DNA of 64,000 bases, taken from assembly GCA_949752795.1 (NCBI GenBank), contig OX457072.1, forward strand, positions 1,674,001 through 1,738,000, read 5' to 3'. This stretch comes from Hyperoodon ampullatus (taxonomy: Eukaryota; Chordata; Mammalia; Artiodactyla; Ziphiidae). The notes below the pieces were generated by a model that was not told the origin of the DNA, did not search any database, and saw only the letters and a program-made list of their open reading frames with translations. Position numbers and translations under genes: made by a program. Below are positions 11,679 to 24,500 of this stretch, one piece after another; positions within the stretch are counted from its first letter, which is position 1, and each line of letters starts with the position of its first letter.

Positions 11679-13711
11679 TTCATCAGTCATTTGAGTTCCT
11701 GCAGGACGTATTTCAGCCATCTTCCTATATTTTACCCATTTACCTGCAGGAGCAAAAAACATGATTTGGGAGTCATATTTAATCCATAGATTTCTGCTAT
11801 TTTAGATGGCAAACATTTGCAAGTTGAAAAAAGGGAATTTTTTCCCATAATACCGTTGGTTGTGGAAAGCTAAAGAAGGAACTTCTATTGTGTCTGCCGC
11901 ATTAAAAAGACTCGACAAAGCTTGTAGGTGAATTGAAAGTCATGACAAAATAAAGCCTAGCAGAAAGGAGATTTACCGAAAAGGAGCTGAAGTCTGTGAT
12001 CAGAGGTTGCAGCCTGTGGTTCTGACAGGCATGGGTGTCACTTAAGGAGACTTTTTCTTCCTTTTTATAGCTGCTGATTTTTCTGAGTCCTTAGATGCAC
12101 TTTAGTTAGTGTGTTGTTTTCTGCATTGCTTCTCCTCACACACCAAAATGCAAACTTCACACATGCAGATGTCAACTAAAAATGGGTTACAGAGGGTGAA
12201 ATCAGACAATGGCAGAGTCAGTAAATCAAATCAGAAGAAAAGCAAGGGCGAGTCTGGGCATTATGTTTTATGCATATGTAAAATACCCAACCTACTTTGT
12301 CTCTTAGAAAACTACTCACCAACAGTTAAAGTTCTTAAACAATTCTTGATATTGGAGAATATTAGCTGATATTTACTTGCTCAATCCAGAACGTCTGCTT
12401 TGATGTTAACTATAAAGCACGGTCATAAGCAAACAGGCAGTTTTACTGACAGCTTCCGTGCCACCCTTGGTCCGGTTGGGCTCTGCCCGCCTGGCCCTGT
12501 CTGCGCCTCCCCTTTGGGCCTCATTCTTTCTCTTCTTCCGGCTGAGCATTCCCAGCCCCTAATGTTCCAGGCCCTCAAAGCCACAGGCGCTGCACAGGGG
12601 CCCTTTGCCCCGACACACCCACCCTTCTGCCACCCGTGCCCAGGCCTGGACTTCAATGTGGCCCTGGTCGTAATCATAGTGACAGGAGCTGACGCGTCCT
12701 GGGCCCACAGCTGCTCCCAGGCCGACGGAAGCTCCATGGGAACATGGGGCAATTCCTCCCCCGGGGCATACCTTGTCCAGTGCAAGTCAGGTGGCAGAAG
12801 GAAGCAAGCTAACAGAGGACTCGCCCTTGCTCACTGGATGAACCATCTGGAAACGCAGTGACTGCACGAGGCTCTGAAGGCGGGTCACACCTGGTGAACA
12901 ACCGACAGCGTTTGATGAGAAGCCCTGGGCAGCTCGGGCACACGGACCGCTCACCAGCTGATGCCTGCTTTCTGCTGCCCGGCCTCCCTTCCCTTCACCT
13001 ATGACTCTTGCCTCCTGAGGACTGTACATCCTCTTCGGGCTCTGTTTCTCGGGAGGTGAGACCAAGGGCACCGAGCAGTCCACGTTCCCCCCAGGAGCGG
13101 ACGTCGTGTGGAAGAGAAGGGCACTAAGTACGCAGGGGAAAGGCCCGAGGATGTCACGCAAGAAATCACTGGGAGTTTGCAGTGGCTCCATGGAACGTTT
13201 CTTAGAACTGCCGTCTTCTGAAACTGAGCTTAACAGCCAGACCCGAGGGAGCAGAGGCAGCTGCAGGCCTCTCCCGAGGATCCAGGCTGGATTCTTACCG
13301 TAAACACTGCACGTTCCCCTCCTTAGGAAGCCTGGCTAATAATTTGGCAATGATGGGACCTATTCTCTCCACCCGTGACCAACACCGGCAGATAAAACAC
13401 ATCCCATAACTGCCTGCAACCTAGGGTCCCCGCTGCCTGCACATCCCACCTCCGGCCAGGGTCCCTCCTGCTCACATGTGCTCAGGCATTGTGCGACCTG
13501 CTCTAACACTCATGCCAAAGACATGCTTGTTTTGCAGATGGTTCTTGAGGACAGGGACCTGGTACCCTTGGCATTCCCTTCACGTCTGACATACAGTCAT
13601 TTCTGGAGTTCAGTGAATTCATGGAAGAATAAGTTAGCTCTGAGCAAAGAACTAGACATTTATAAATGGCTGCAACCTACTTTTAGCTTTTAGGCTTCTA
13701 ATTCACAGTAA

Positions 13712-13714
<3 letters not shown>

Positions 13715-13744
<30 letters not shown>
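13715..13744. repeat. (GT)n microsatellite
   Basis: About 15 GT units are followed by TA-rich sequence. Confidence 0.97.
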
Positions 13745-13748
<4 letters not shown>

Positions 13749-16698
13749 ATATACTATGTATGATATATACCATATACATGCTAATCGTAAGGATGGCGAC
13801 AGGTAAAATTGAAAAGTTCTTGTACTAGGAAAAATAAGAAAGTTCACTTGGGTATAACACTGGGTGGTCATCCTGATGGACTCTTAATTGATAGGTTTTT
13901 AAAGGCAACAAGGCAGGCAATTACATTGTACCCATGGGCCTGGGGAATAACCAAGGTGGCCAGGGCATAGAACCCATAGTCTGAGAAAAATGGATGAAAA
14001 AATTGAGCTGAAATGTGGGCTCCTGAGGCAGAAATCATTTGTGATTCTTCCCTTTCCCAGTGAAGACAGTTTGATCAACAGCTGCAGAATGGATATATCG
14101 CTGTGATGCACCCACACTAACATCATGTGTCTTCGGAAGGACTTATATCTACGGAATAAAGATCTCTCCAGGTCCTCACACATCTGCTAACTAACAGTGG
14201 CCACAAATCTCTAAGGAAATTTGGGGACTCTTTCTTGTTTCCATAAGAATTATTTCCTTGGATAAATCTTCAAAATTAATTTTCATGGGAAAATATACCT
14301 TGTGAGCAGGGTCCTGCAGGCACCCATTCTGAGAGCACATCACTCATCAAAATTGACGTGTACATGAGGTTGAAAAAGTGAAAGAGTAATAGAATTAGGA
14401 CACAAGTTTTTAAATGTAAGCTCGTCACTTATCTTTCAACATTTAATTGGAAAAAAATCCCTAAAGACCTTTAATGTAGGAAGAGAAAAATATTTTAAAA
14501 GAATATTTGAATATTCTATGTATTTTTCTTTTTGTCTAAAGAGAATGTCAAAAGACAACATTACCGCTTTGGTTTCTGGATACAATTGGTGATGCCAAAA
14601 TTGAATATACAAAATTAAGGAATTAAAAAATAAGAGTGATATTTAAAACAAATGGATGCTCCTATTACTCCAAATTTTATTTTTAATAAATTAAATCGAA
14701 ACAGATCTTTATTAGAACCAGTTGTGAAATTATTCTCAGTTTAACAGACCTGCAGTAACTAGACTTCCTTTAAGGGGTTTCCATCATTAACATTCAATTA
14801 AAGGTTTTCAAAGAAAAAGAGGGACACATATTATCATTCCCCCCAGCATTCAGGCAAAGTGAATATTATTCCTTAAAATACAGTTCATAATATTTAAGCA
14901 GATGTTCACTTTTGATGTTGGATAAATTATAAAGTAGTAGAATTATCATTTTATTTTCAGTTTGAGTGTAAGAAATATAATCTGAAAAACACTTGTAATC
15001 TGAGTATTCAATGCCTTTATACATGTCCTTCAAGTTTTTTAAGGGGAGTCGCAAATTTTAAATTTAATTTTAAATTTAAGTTCTAATGAAAATTCTCTAA
15101 CGAAAAAGCTACTGGATTTAAATTAACCTTTCAATAATATAAGAATATACTATTGCATATAATAGAGTTTTAAAATATTTGTTTCTTTAAATAAGACTTC
15201 ATTAATACCAAAGTTTCCCATAAGAAAAAAAAATCACTAATGTAATAGAATAAAGTAGGAAGGCAAAATAAATGGTGAAAATGTTTGATAAAATAAGATA
15301 CATCTTTTCCTTAATATTATTTAACATCTACAATAGTACGTAGATGGTATGCCGAAAATACTCTTCTCAGTAATAAATTATAAGAGCTTGAAAAAGAACT
15401 GTCATTTCTATTCCATTTCATCCAAATGTGAAGATTCTTCTCACGTTGGGTTTTTACTTTGTTCTTTCCCTTAAAAGATTATTCAAACTTCTCTTCCTGC
15501 AAGAGTGTATCTATATTACTTGATTTTTATATCTATTGGGCATATTGTTTCCTAGAAATCAAACACTAAACCCTATTTGCCATTTGACGTGACAGAGTTG
15601 GTAAAAATCTATCTTAAAATATGTGCTTTCATAATAATTTTAGACTTTAGGTATTTATTAAAGTTCAGAAGAGAATAAAAATGAAAATTTATTACAATAA
15701 TAATGGTATATTTATTGTTAGTGTTCTTATTAGTGTATATGTTACATGTACATTAAAATGTGTACTTTTGTTGACATATATAAAATAAAATTACCATCCT
15801 CTTGTGTAGATGGTATTATCCTTTGTTAACATTTAATCATGGGCATTTTCCTAGCTACATTGAATGGACTAATAGGTATTTTTCTATTTGTTTAAATCAT
15901 AAATAATGAATGGATTATAATTTGACATACACATCATTTAAAATATATTATTAATGTAATAGTGCCCTATGAATTTTTTGGCATATTAATTTGTAAAAGA
16001 TTGCTAATTATATCTTAATATAGGTGTCTAGGAAAAGAATCAAAGATTCTACACATTCTTTAGTCTCATAAACTAAGATTGATGTCTTAATCCAGCTGAA
16101 TCAGGCGGGGCTGAACTCTCTGTAAGGCTCTGCTTCTGTTTTTCTGCCCCAAAGGTGCAGCCCACCCTCCCCGCAGGCCCCAGGCCTGGGGGCTGAGAGC
16201 GTGTCTATTCCCCTGAACACATCTACCCCCGGGCTCTGACTTCCCCTGGCTTCTCTCTCAGCACAGATTTACAAAACTCTGGTCTGTTTTCAGAGGTTCT
16301 CAGATTGATTTTTTTAGCCTTTTATCCTGTTCAGATTCAGACTCCAGCAGCTGTCTTGAGGTGAAAAGCAGTGTTGCCTTTGAAGCCGCACAGATCTCGC
16401 GTGTTGCCCCTGAGAACCCAGGAGAAAATACCTTCTCTGCTCCTCTGTCTGTCCACATGCTCTCCGTCTGGGCGTCTGTCCCCGAGCCTGCCTAGTGGCC
16501 CTGAGCTGTCAGCTCGTCACCTCATCTCCGGAATCTAAGCCATGCTCGCCCTAGTTACAGCGGGAGCTCTCAGAAGTCTTCAAACAAAGTGCTTTTACTA
16601 GGTTTATCTTTCCATTGCCGTGGCTCTCAGTAGGAAGGTTGATGTGCCTCAGGCCACCCCATCCCGTCTTAAATATGTGTGCATTAAATATGAGTTGT

Positions 16699-16925
16699 GG
16701 GCTTCCCTGGTGGCGCAGTGGTTGAGAGTCCGCCTGCCGATGCGGGGGACACGGGTTCGTGCCCCGGTCCGGGAAGATCCCCCATGCCACGGAGCGGCCG
16801 GGCCCGTGAGCCATGGTTGCTGAGCCTGCACGTCCAGAGTCTGTGCTCCGCAACGGGAGAGGCCACAGCGGTGAGAGGCCCGCATACTGCAAAAATAAAC
16901 AAAACAAAAAACAAAAAACAAAACC
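16699..16925 (+). mobile_element. CHR-type SINE, short cetacean form
   Basis: The head reads 'GGGCTTCCCTGGTGGCGCAG', followed by a B-box-like 'GGGTTCGTGCCCCGG', 'GTGAGCCATGGTTGCTGAGC' and an A-rich tail. This short body is the form characteristic of whales and dolphins, and here it is little diverged. Confidence 0.95.
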
Positions 16926-18228
16926 CTAGAACTGTATGTTACCAATGTGGTATGTGCGCGTGTGTTTGTGCTATAAATCAGAAAATATCTGTCTAGTTCA
17001 TTTAGGTACTGTGATTTTCTATTTAGAAGGAGATGTTCCAGTATGATTCAGAAAAAAATAGAAATCGGAGCACTATCTATTATTTTCTTGAACTAATCTG
17101 GAGGATCCCATTTAAGCAGATTTGATGGCAGAGGCTTGATTTTGAAAAACAGTTTTCATTGAATGCCATTTTAAGTAAATATTGTGCAAAGAAGTGTCAT
17201 TTATTTAACTTCAGTCATACATTTTATGTCATTCATAGAACTAAAATTACATGTTAGGGGAGTTAAAAAATACAAAGTTAGATAGTACTCACTCTAAGAC
17301 AGTGGTCCACATAAAATGCTGGTAGAATTTTATAGCAATCCTTAAAAACTAGTAAAAAGCATAGTTCCACAAAGTATTCAATATGAATTTTTTGACTGGT
17401 AGTGAAACATGCTTAGGGGTCTGCTCTTCTGAACCCATCTCCAGACTATCCTGATTTTAGCTGAGGGCACCGATAGTTTTAGAGATTTCCTTCACTGATT
17501 CCTCACCAGAGCAAAAACTACTTTGAAATGATTGTAGCAATGTTAGAAGGATATGATATTTGTGCATGACCCTGCGGAGATCACATATCTATGCTCAAAT
17601 TTTATTTTCTTTCACATTTTAAGTGACATATATACTGCCAGTAAGTCTGTTCTCGTACATGAGCCATTTGACGCTTCTCCAACTTTGTGCCTCACGTTCA
17701 TCAAATTTCCTCTTAATTCACGTTTTATCAGTAAGACAAAGGGAAATAAAACTAAAAAAGGAAAACCAAAATTATTCAACAAAACATATCCTAAGTGAAA
17801 ACAGTTTGTATTTAGTCTGATGTAAGAGTATATCACACAGAGAGCATCATTTAAGCTTCTCTAGAAAACCAATGAAAAATAATAATTGGTTTTAATTAGT
17901 AAAAATTCTGTTGAACAAAGATTTTTTGTATTATAAGGTCATTTGTCTAAATCTGATACTCATTTTCATTTGGCTTTTAAAGTTTGTTTACATGACTTAA
18001 TACAGAGGAAACTTTCTCTGAAGACATTTTAAATTCTTATGACATGCCAATAAATTGTCTTAAAGTAAATGTTTATTTTATTTGAGGTCCTGACTAAAAC
18101 TATTTCGATACATGTACATTATCCTTTAGTGTTTGAATGTTCCATTTCTTCTGTTCTCTTAAGTGTTAAAACAGATCGAGTATAATATGATTTCAAAGTG
18201 AAAAAATAAATTATAAAAAGTTACTCTA

Positions 18229-18336
18229 GGGCCTTCCTTGGTGGTCCAGTGGTTAAGACTCTGTGCTTCCACTGCAGGGGGCCCAGGTTTGATCCCTGGT
18301 TGGGGAACTAAGATCCCGCATGCCACACGGCAAAGG
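18229..18336 (+). mobile_element. CHR-type SINE, truncated
   Basis: This is the tRNA-like head only, 'CTTGGTGGTCCAGTGGTTAA' to 'GGAACTAAGATCCCGCATGC'. It ends about 300 bp upstream of the 39-nt SNTG1 exon. The long 3' module is missing. Confidence 0.9.
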
Positions 18337-18630
18337 TATTCCATATTCTCAGTAGATTCTCACTTAACATTTTATGGAAACATAGGCTTTTCATTTCTCA
18401 TAAAGAGAAAATTATTAGATGGAAATCTTTCCAAAATGTTTCTATATGAAATTTGGGATAATTTTGATAGTCAAAATTTTAAAAAAACTTTCATAATTGG
18501 TGTTAGATATGCAATGATTTTAGTAAGTCAATGTAAGTATCAGTTTACATAAACTCACTAAAAATAGATTCTCATAAAATTTGGGGGATCTTGCGTTGTT
18601 CTCACTTTTATTGTTTATTTATTATTACAG

Positions 18631-18669
18631 ATTAGAAAAATCAACAGAAACTTTCCTGTAAACCAGCAG
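18631..18669 (+). CDS. SNTG1: Gamma-1-syntrophin 39-nt microexon: inter-PH linker
   Basis: This 13-codon exon reads IRKINRNFPVNQQ. It continues directly from the TKHN end of the previous exon into the IVYMGW start of the next, and all three junctions are phase 0. It codes for the linker between the first and second PH domains. The acceptor is a T-rich tract ending ATTACAG at 18630, and the donor is GTAAGA at 18670. It sits alone between introns of 10.7 and 36.8 kb, so it depends on exon definition for inclusion. Skipping it would remove 13 residues without a frameshift. The reading matches the gamma-syntrophin linker motif KINRNFPVNQQ. Confidence 0.93.
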
Positions 18670-19494
18670 GTAAGATGGAGAAACACTCGCAAAGCCGAGT
18701 CATATGTTTCTTTCATTTTATCTATTAAGTTAACAGAAGATAATCTTGATTGCATTTAGTTTTATGTGGAAATAATTGGTACTATCATTTGCCATCTTCA
18801 GGAAAATACATAATTTATTAGATTTCTTTCATATTATATAATATACCTGGTTTTTCTAATCATACTAATAAAAGCTTTTGAGCTAAGTGAATTAAGTCAA
18901 GACTATTTTGACAAAACAATTATTATATTTATCTGAATGCAGTGCTGAAGAACTTTGACAGCTATTTATATAAGACAGTTTTACTGTATCTTAATCACTT
19001 GGGAGACCTATGTTTAATTGACCTAAAAGTTAAAGGGAATTTTCACAATTGGCTGATAGTGTTGAAAACGAGGCTAAATTAATGTGTGGAATGAAAATAA
19101 TGTCCGATTAATCAAGCTAAGGATTTAGTTGACTTATTGGACTAATAATTGATGTTAGAATAAAATAATTGATTATAAAAATGACTGGTTCCACTTATAA
19201 TTTTATTTTGCTAAACTTAACTTTTATTGCTTCTGTAAACATAATATAAACATTAATCAGAATAAGAAAAGGAAGCGCAGGTTCAGCTTGTGGACTCAGA
19301 GTCACCCTGTCTGGCATGTGTGACGGTGGCAGGGAACCCATGGCTGGACACAAACTTCTGACACTTGACATCAACCTCAATTTGCAACCGCTGATCAAAA
19401 TCTAAACACCTGCGATATCGATTCATAAATGGTACACCCAGCACAAGTTAATTTCCATGGTAAAATTTTAAAAATAATCTCCAGCTTGTCAAAA

Positions 19495-19615
19495 CTAGGT
19501 TGCTTTTCTTATCTAAGCCTCAGCTCCCTCATCTGTAGCATTTGTGTAAGTCTAACTATCTCACATGTTTATTTTTGAAAAGTAAATGATAACAAATGTA
19601 AATTTCTTAATATAT
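19495..19615 (+). mobile_element. MIR SINE fragment
   Basis: The block 'TCAGCTCCCTCATCTGTAGC' followed by AT-rich sequence resembles the sense MIR 'CTCATCTGTAAA' region. Confidence 0.5.
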
Positions 19616-22047
19616 GCCATTATTTGCATTAGTGTATTAAATGTTTAAGTGTGTTCTTTGCAGTAGAGAATTTATGTTCTGGTATAAGTTGTATCATTAA
19701 CGAGGCCCAGGCTGCCCGCAGAGCCACGTGTGACCGAGCTAGGAGTGAGCAGAGCCTTGGAGAGCGTGCTGCGCCTACAGCTCTGACCTGTCTTCCCCTT
19801 GGTGCGGCCCAGGGTACACGGCATGCCTCCTCAGGCCCCACGCCTGAGCCAGCTGGTGCTCTGGGCAGACACACAGCAGTGTGGGTGTGTTTGGGGCCTT
19901 GTTCATGGCGCAAAGACCAGGCTCCAGCCCAGAGCATCTGATGCACTAGCTCCAGGATGATGCCTGGGAAACTGGCTTTGTTGCTCCCATCCCGTCCCAG
20001 GTGATTCTGAGGCTGGGAGTGCACAAGTGACATCTGGGAAAAAGAGTTTAACAGTTTCACAGGGCTAAAGCAGAGGGAAAAAGTCATTAAGGATAAATTA
20101 TTCAAATAGAAGCCTCAGCCGTGAGGGAAGACTGCCATGCCCAGGACTAGACAGAGTCGTTTTATAGTCAGATATATGAAAGTGTAGACCTACTCATTTG
20201 GGGAATTCTTGCCAAAAATACAAATGAAGAATGTTTCCTTAAAAATGACTCTAATATTTGTGTTATCATTTCCCTTGCCCTTTCGACCCTCAGCATGTGA
20301 AGTATTAATATTTAGTGTAATTTAATTACTGTGAATATTTCATAACCCTGACTACGCCAGAGCTATGCTTTATTTATGATGACAACAACATGGAACACTT
20401 CCTACATGCTCCCTTCAGTGACTTGGGACAGTCCTCGCCACCTCTGTGTGTATCTAGGTTTTGAATAACACGGAGCGAAGTCATAAGAATCTGAAAAAAC
20501 TTGCATATAGAACAAATCATAATAAAAACTGTTTAATATTCTAACTCATACATAATAAACACAGATAAGCATAAGCATTTATGGGTTTTGATTTGCTAGC
20601 CTTTTAATATTATTATTATAGTGAAATTTTATTTCAAATCTCTTAGTATCTCACAATTATGAAATTATAGTGAATTCTTCTTGGCACTTTAAAAACTGAA
20701 AGCGGGAGTTAATAGATTTTTTCCTCACTACTTTCCACCATGTTAATGAAGTCTTTCAGGAAATAGGATTAGTTTATAGTTCAACATTCATGTATATGCG
20801 TAACAGGAAAAACTCACCTGCATAGTGTGAGAGCGATGCATTAGGAGATCAAGGTACATCCTCTACTTAAAATCTGAGCCACGTTAAGGAATAAAAATTG
20901 AAAATCATACATAATCTCATTTCTCATCCAGATTTAGCACTCAGACAGGACTCTTACCTTGCACTAGTTGCTTTCATCTCAAATTTCTTCCTAACTTAAT
21001 TTTCATTAGTGTTCTCTGAAGCTCAGATTTGATATAAATATGTATGTTTATACATATGCTTTTTATTAAAAAACTCAGACATAATGTTAAAGTATTTAAG
21101 TCCCCTCATATCTGTGATACTCTAGGTCTCAAACAAAACCAAAAAGACATCATCCAATATACATTAGAACAGAACTCTTCTGCTTCCTATGGGATTTGGT
21201 TTTGATTTTGTGCCGCCCATGTGATACATGTACCCCAACCAGAGAAATCCAAATAAAAGGAAAACACAAAGGGATCTGGAACTGGAAAAAGTCACTGTGT
21301 GCAGCAGGGGCCAGTGCTGGGGACCATCTCTTCAGGGACACCCTCACATTCCAGGGAGCATGAGACTCTCGGTAAGACCACCTCACGGAAGAAGAGATTT
21401 TAATCAGATGTATAAACCATATGAACAAATAAACCATTAGAAGGGAAAGTATAGTGTGGACATTAAAGAACAGTCCACAACTATTTTTATTTATCATGTG
21501 GGTGTTCTTTTAAAAAATAAGGGAGTGGAAACTGTAAGTCAAGAACAGGAGATCGTGTCCAAAAATGTGGATTTGCAAAAGAACCCCATAGAAGTTCAAA
21601 AATGAATAAAATATTAGTATATTTGAAATTATAATCAATTGCCCAATTGAATAATAGCATAGATACAAGTGAAGATAAAATATGTAATTGGAAATAGTAT
21701 ATCTGAGAGTATCATCAGAATGCAGCACATACAGAAAGGGGTGAAACTATGAAAGATAATGTAAGAGTTGAAGTTTAGAATGAGAAGCTCCAAAAAAGGG
21801 AAATTCTGCAGGAAGACTGGAAACAACGTGTGAGAACCAGTGTGTGAAGAGAGACGGTGGCTAAGCGTTTCCATACGTCTTGAGATAAAGATCCACGCCA
21901 GCCCCGGAGCCTGATGAGGAGAACCAGAGCCACGCCCCCAAAGGACCCGAAACAGCCTGCACATCCCGTCAGTGGGATAGTGACCCGCCATCAAGAGGGT
22001 GAGCTACCTCACCTGGCACCGGTCTAGAAGACTCTCCACGAAAGTTC

Positions 22048-22132
22048 ATTAGGCGCCAATGGCTGCCATTGGCACCTAATAAGTAAGGGAATGGCTTACT
22101 TATTCGCTTACTAACAGGGAATAAGTAAGCCA
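22048..22132. repeat. Compound inverted repeats
   Basis: The first hairpin has a 15-bp stem (22048-22062 with 22066-22080), one mismatch and a 3-base loop. The second has a perfect 14-bp stem, TGGCTTACTTATTC at 22092-22105 with its complement at 22119-22132, and a 13-base loop. AATAAGTAAG occurs at 22078-22087 and again at 22120-22129, either side of its inverse at 22095-22104, so two alternative foldings compete. Confidence 0.9.
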
Positions 22133-22384
22133 CTATTTTTAATAAAGGGTGTAATGAAGGGTGAAATATACACGTTATTGTACAAGAATACAGCACCTCA
22201 AGAAGATGCTCAAGAACCTGGTAAAGTGTCTGTCTGCATCTCGGAAGAAGTCCAGCCCGGTCTCCTTCCCATCCTGAGGGTTTCATTCCCAAGCCCTCGT
22301 GCATTAAGTCCCTCCCTGCCTTCCCCTGCTTTTCCCTGAAACTTCACTCACTTTCCTTCCCTCTTCAATTCCCACACCATGACA

Positions 22385-24500
22385 TTCCATTTTTTTTGGA
22401 ACTCAGATGTGTATTAAGTTTGTCCTTGTTCTTCCATTCTATTTTGCATCTTTATATACTGGAATCAGCTCTGTCCACCATATTTATTGGATGTCCTCTG
22501 GCTTTTGGTCTTTTCTGTTGGAGAACTGGAGAAACGTGTTCTTGCCATTTTTAAGATGCATTTGTAATACTACTGTGAGGTTGAGCATGTTTAAGTGACA
22601 TTGGCATATCCTTTCATGTCTTTCTCTACATTTTGAAAACGTTCCTATTTTCTTCTTATTGTTTTGTATTTATTTGTAAGCACTGCATACTCAGTACATG
22701 AACGGAATTTAACCTTTGTGTTTTATGTAGCCTAAGTCAGCAATCTTTTTTAATAGCTTACAGGATTTGTGTTGTACTTAGATTTTAACAGTTCAAGATT
22801 AGTAGAAGGAAGAAAGCAATCCATCGCTTATTTCTAGTAACTAAGTTTTTATTTTTACGTTTAAGCAACTGGCCTCTTTCCAATTTGAGAAGGACAAACT
22901 CCAGCCTGAGAGGAGATGGCCTGACATTTTCCAAATGTCAGGTGTGCCCACCTGGCCAGAGTGCTGTTCAGGTCTCTTTATATTTCTACTGACTTTTTGA
23001 TTAGTTCTTCTATCAGTTATTATGGTGGTAATACCCACATCTCCACTATCATTATTGGGTGTTTTTCTTTTAGTTATGTCATTTTACTTCATTATAATGA
23101 TTTCTGTTGTTAGGGACATTTATAATTGTTATATATTCATAAGATAATGACATCTTTCTCATCCTGAGATTGAGCTGTTTCTTTTTCTCTACATTAAAAT
23201 CTGTTTTCTCATCTCTTAAGATTTACTGTCTTATTGGTAGATCCTTTTCTAATCTTTTGCTTCTACTCTGTTTTGCACTGGTGAATCTAAAGCATGTTAT
23301 TCTGTACAGCCTAAAGTTGGGTCTTGTTTTTTTATCCAGTCTGACAATATCTGCATTTGATTAAATTGTTTCACTCAATCACATTTAAAAATCATTGATT
23401 TATTTGGATGTACATCTGCCATTCTGCTATTTGTTTTTTAGCTGTTTCATGTTGTTTTATCTTCTCTATTTCTTTTTAGTTCCTTATTTATGTTAAGCAT
23501 ATTTTTAATGTAGAATTTTAATTCCAATGTTGATTTTTAACTATATGTTTTGATTGTTTTTTTAGAATTTGGTCTTGAGATTGAATTGTGCATCTTTAAA
23601 TTATCATAATTCACTTCAACTTTATACTGACCTAATATTGATATTATATGGAAACTTTGCTGCATTTTAATACAGATCCACCTCAAACACTTTACGTTGT
23701 ATTATTATTGTCATATATATCACATATATGTTAAATTCAAAAATACAGTGATACAATTATTGCTTTAAACAGTTTCATGTTTTTTCTTAAGTTATTGAAA
23801 GAAGAAAGACTTATAATTAGCAACATACTTACTATTTCCAGTGCTCTTTAGTTTTTCCTATGGATCCAGTTTCTGTCTGGCATCATTTTCTTTCATACTG
23901 TAGGACTTCCTTTAATATTTCATGTAGGGAAGGTCTGCTAGCTATGAATTATCCCAATTCTTTATCTGGGAAAGTCTTTATTTTGCCTTTACTTCTGAAA
24001 AATAGTTCTGTTGGATAAGGAAATGTCGGTTGACCTTTTTTGTTTGTACCTTTCAATACTTTGAATATGTCATTCTGAGTCTACTGACATCCAGTTTTTA
24101 ATATAAAGTTAGCTCTTAAACATATTGAAGTTTTCCTTTATGTGATGAAAGTTTCACTGCTTTCAATATTTTCTCTTGTCTACGTCTCTCAGAAGTTTGA
24201 CTTATGACATGTCTAGGTGTATATCCCTTTGTGTTTATTCTACCTGGACTGTGTTGACTATCTTGGATTTCTAAGTTAATGTTTTCCCTGGATTTTTTAA
24301 AGCTTTTGGTTATTACGTCCTTGAATAATCATATCACCCCCTTTCTCTCACTGCCCTCCTTCTGGGACTGTCATCACATGTATGCTGATATGCTTCACAC
24401 GGCCTCACAGGTCTATAAATTGTTTTCATTTTCTTCAGTCTTTTAAAAATTTTTTCTGTTTTTCAAATTTGATGATTTCTATTAATCTATGAGAAAGCAA
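22385..24500 (-). mobile_element. L1M LINE, long antisense fragment(s)
   Basis: The part at 23880-24480 is a clear complement of an old L1 region: 'GGGAAGGTCTGCTAGC', 'GTCTTTATTTTGCC', 'ATGTCTAGGTGTATATCCC', 'CTTCTGGGACTGTCATCA' and 'CCTCACAGGTCTATAAATTG'. The part at 22385-23880 is less certain but has the same strand bias and composition. Confidence 0.7.

Larger units (their letters stand above)
7959..18630 (+). other. SNTG1: SNTG1 intron of 10,672 bp
   Basis: This intron is bounded by GTAAGT at 7959 and the acceptor ending at 18630. Recognisable contents are a degenerate TATC-rich patch (about 8240-8330), a MaLR LTR (8860-9230), CHR SINEs (10512-10881, 16699-16925, 18229-18336) and CA/GT microsatellites (11642-11677, 13715-13744). 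The block 12440-13330 is GC-rich with long chance open frames but no recognisable protein. The block 13750-16090 is strongly AT-rich and featureless to me. Confidence 0.88.

Noticed and set aside
12400..13191. Open frames of 120-153 residues on both strands
   Set aside because: They lie in locally GC-rich intron, overlap one another on opposite strands and show no domain or splice context.
16699..16790. tRNA-like A and B boxes, considered as a tRNA gene
   Set aside because: They are the tRNA-derived head of a SINE and are followed by the SINE body and A tail, with no clover-leaf acceptor stem.
16551..16996. Open frames on both strands around 16.6-17.0 kb, with similar ones at 30.2-30.6, 48.0-48.3 and 49.9-50.2 kb
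   Set aside because: All run through CHR SINEs and encode the same SINE-derived peptide in either direction.
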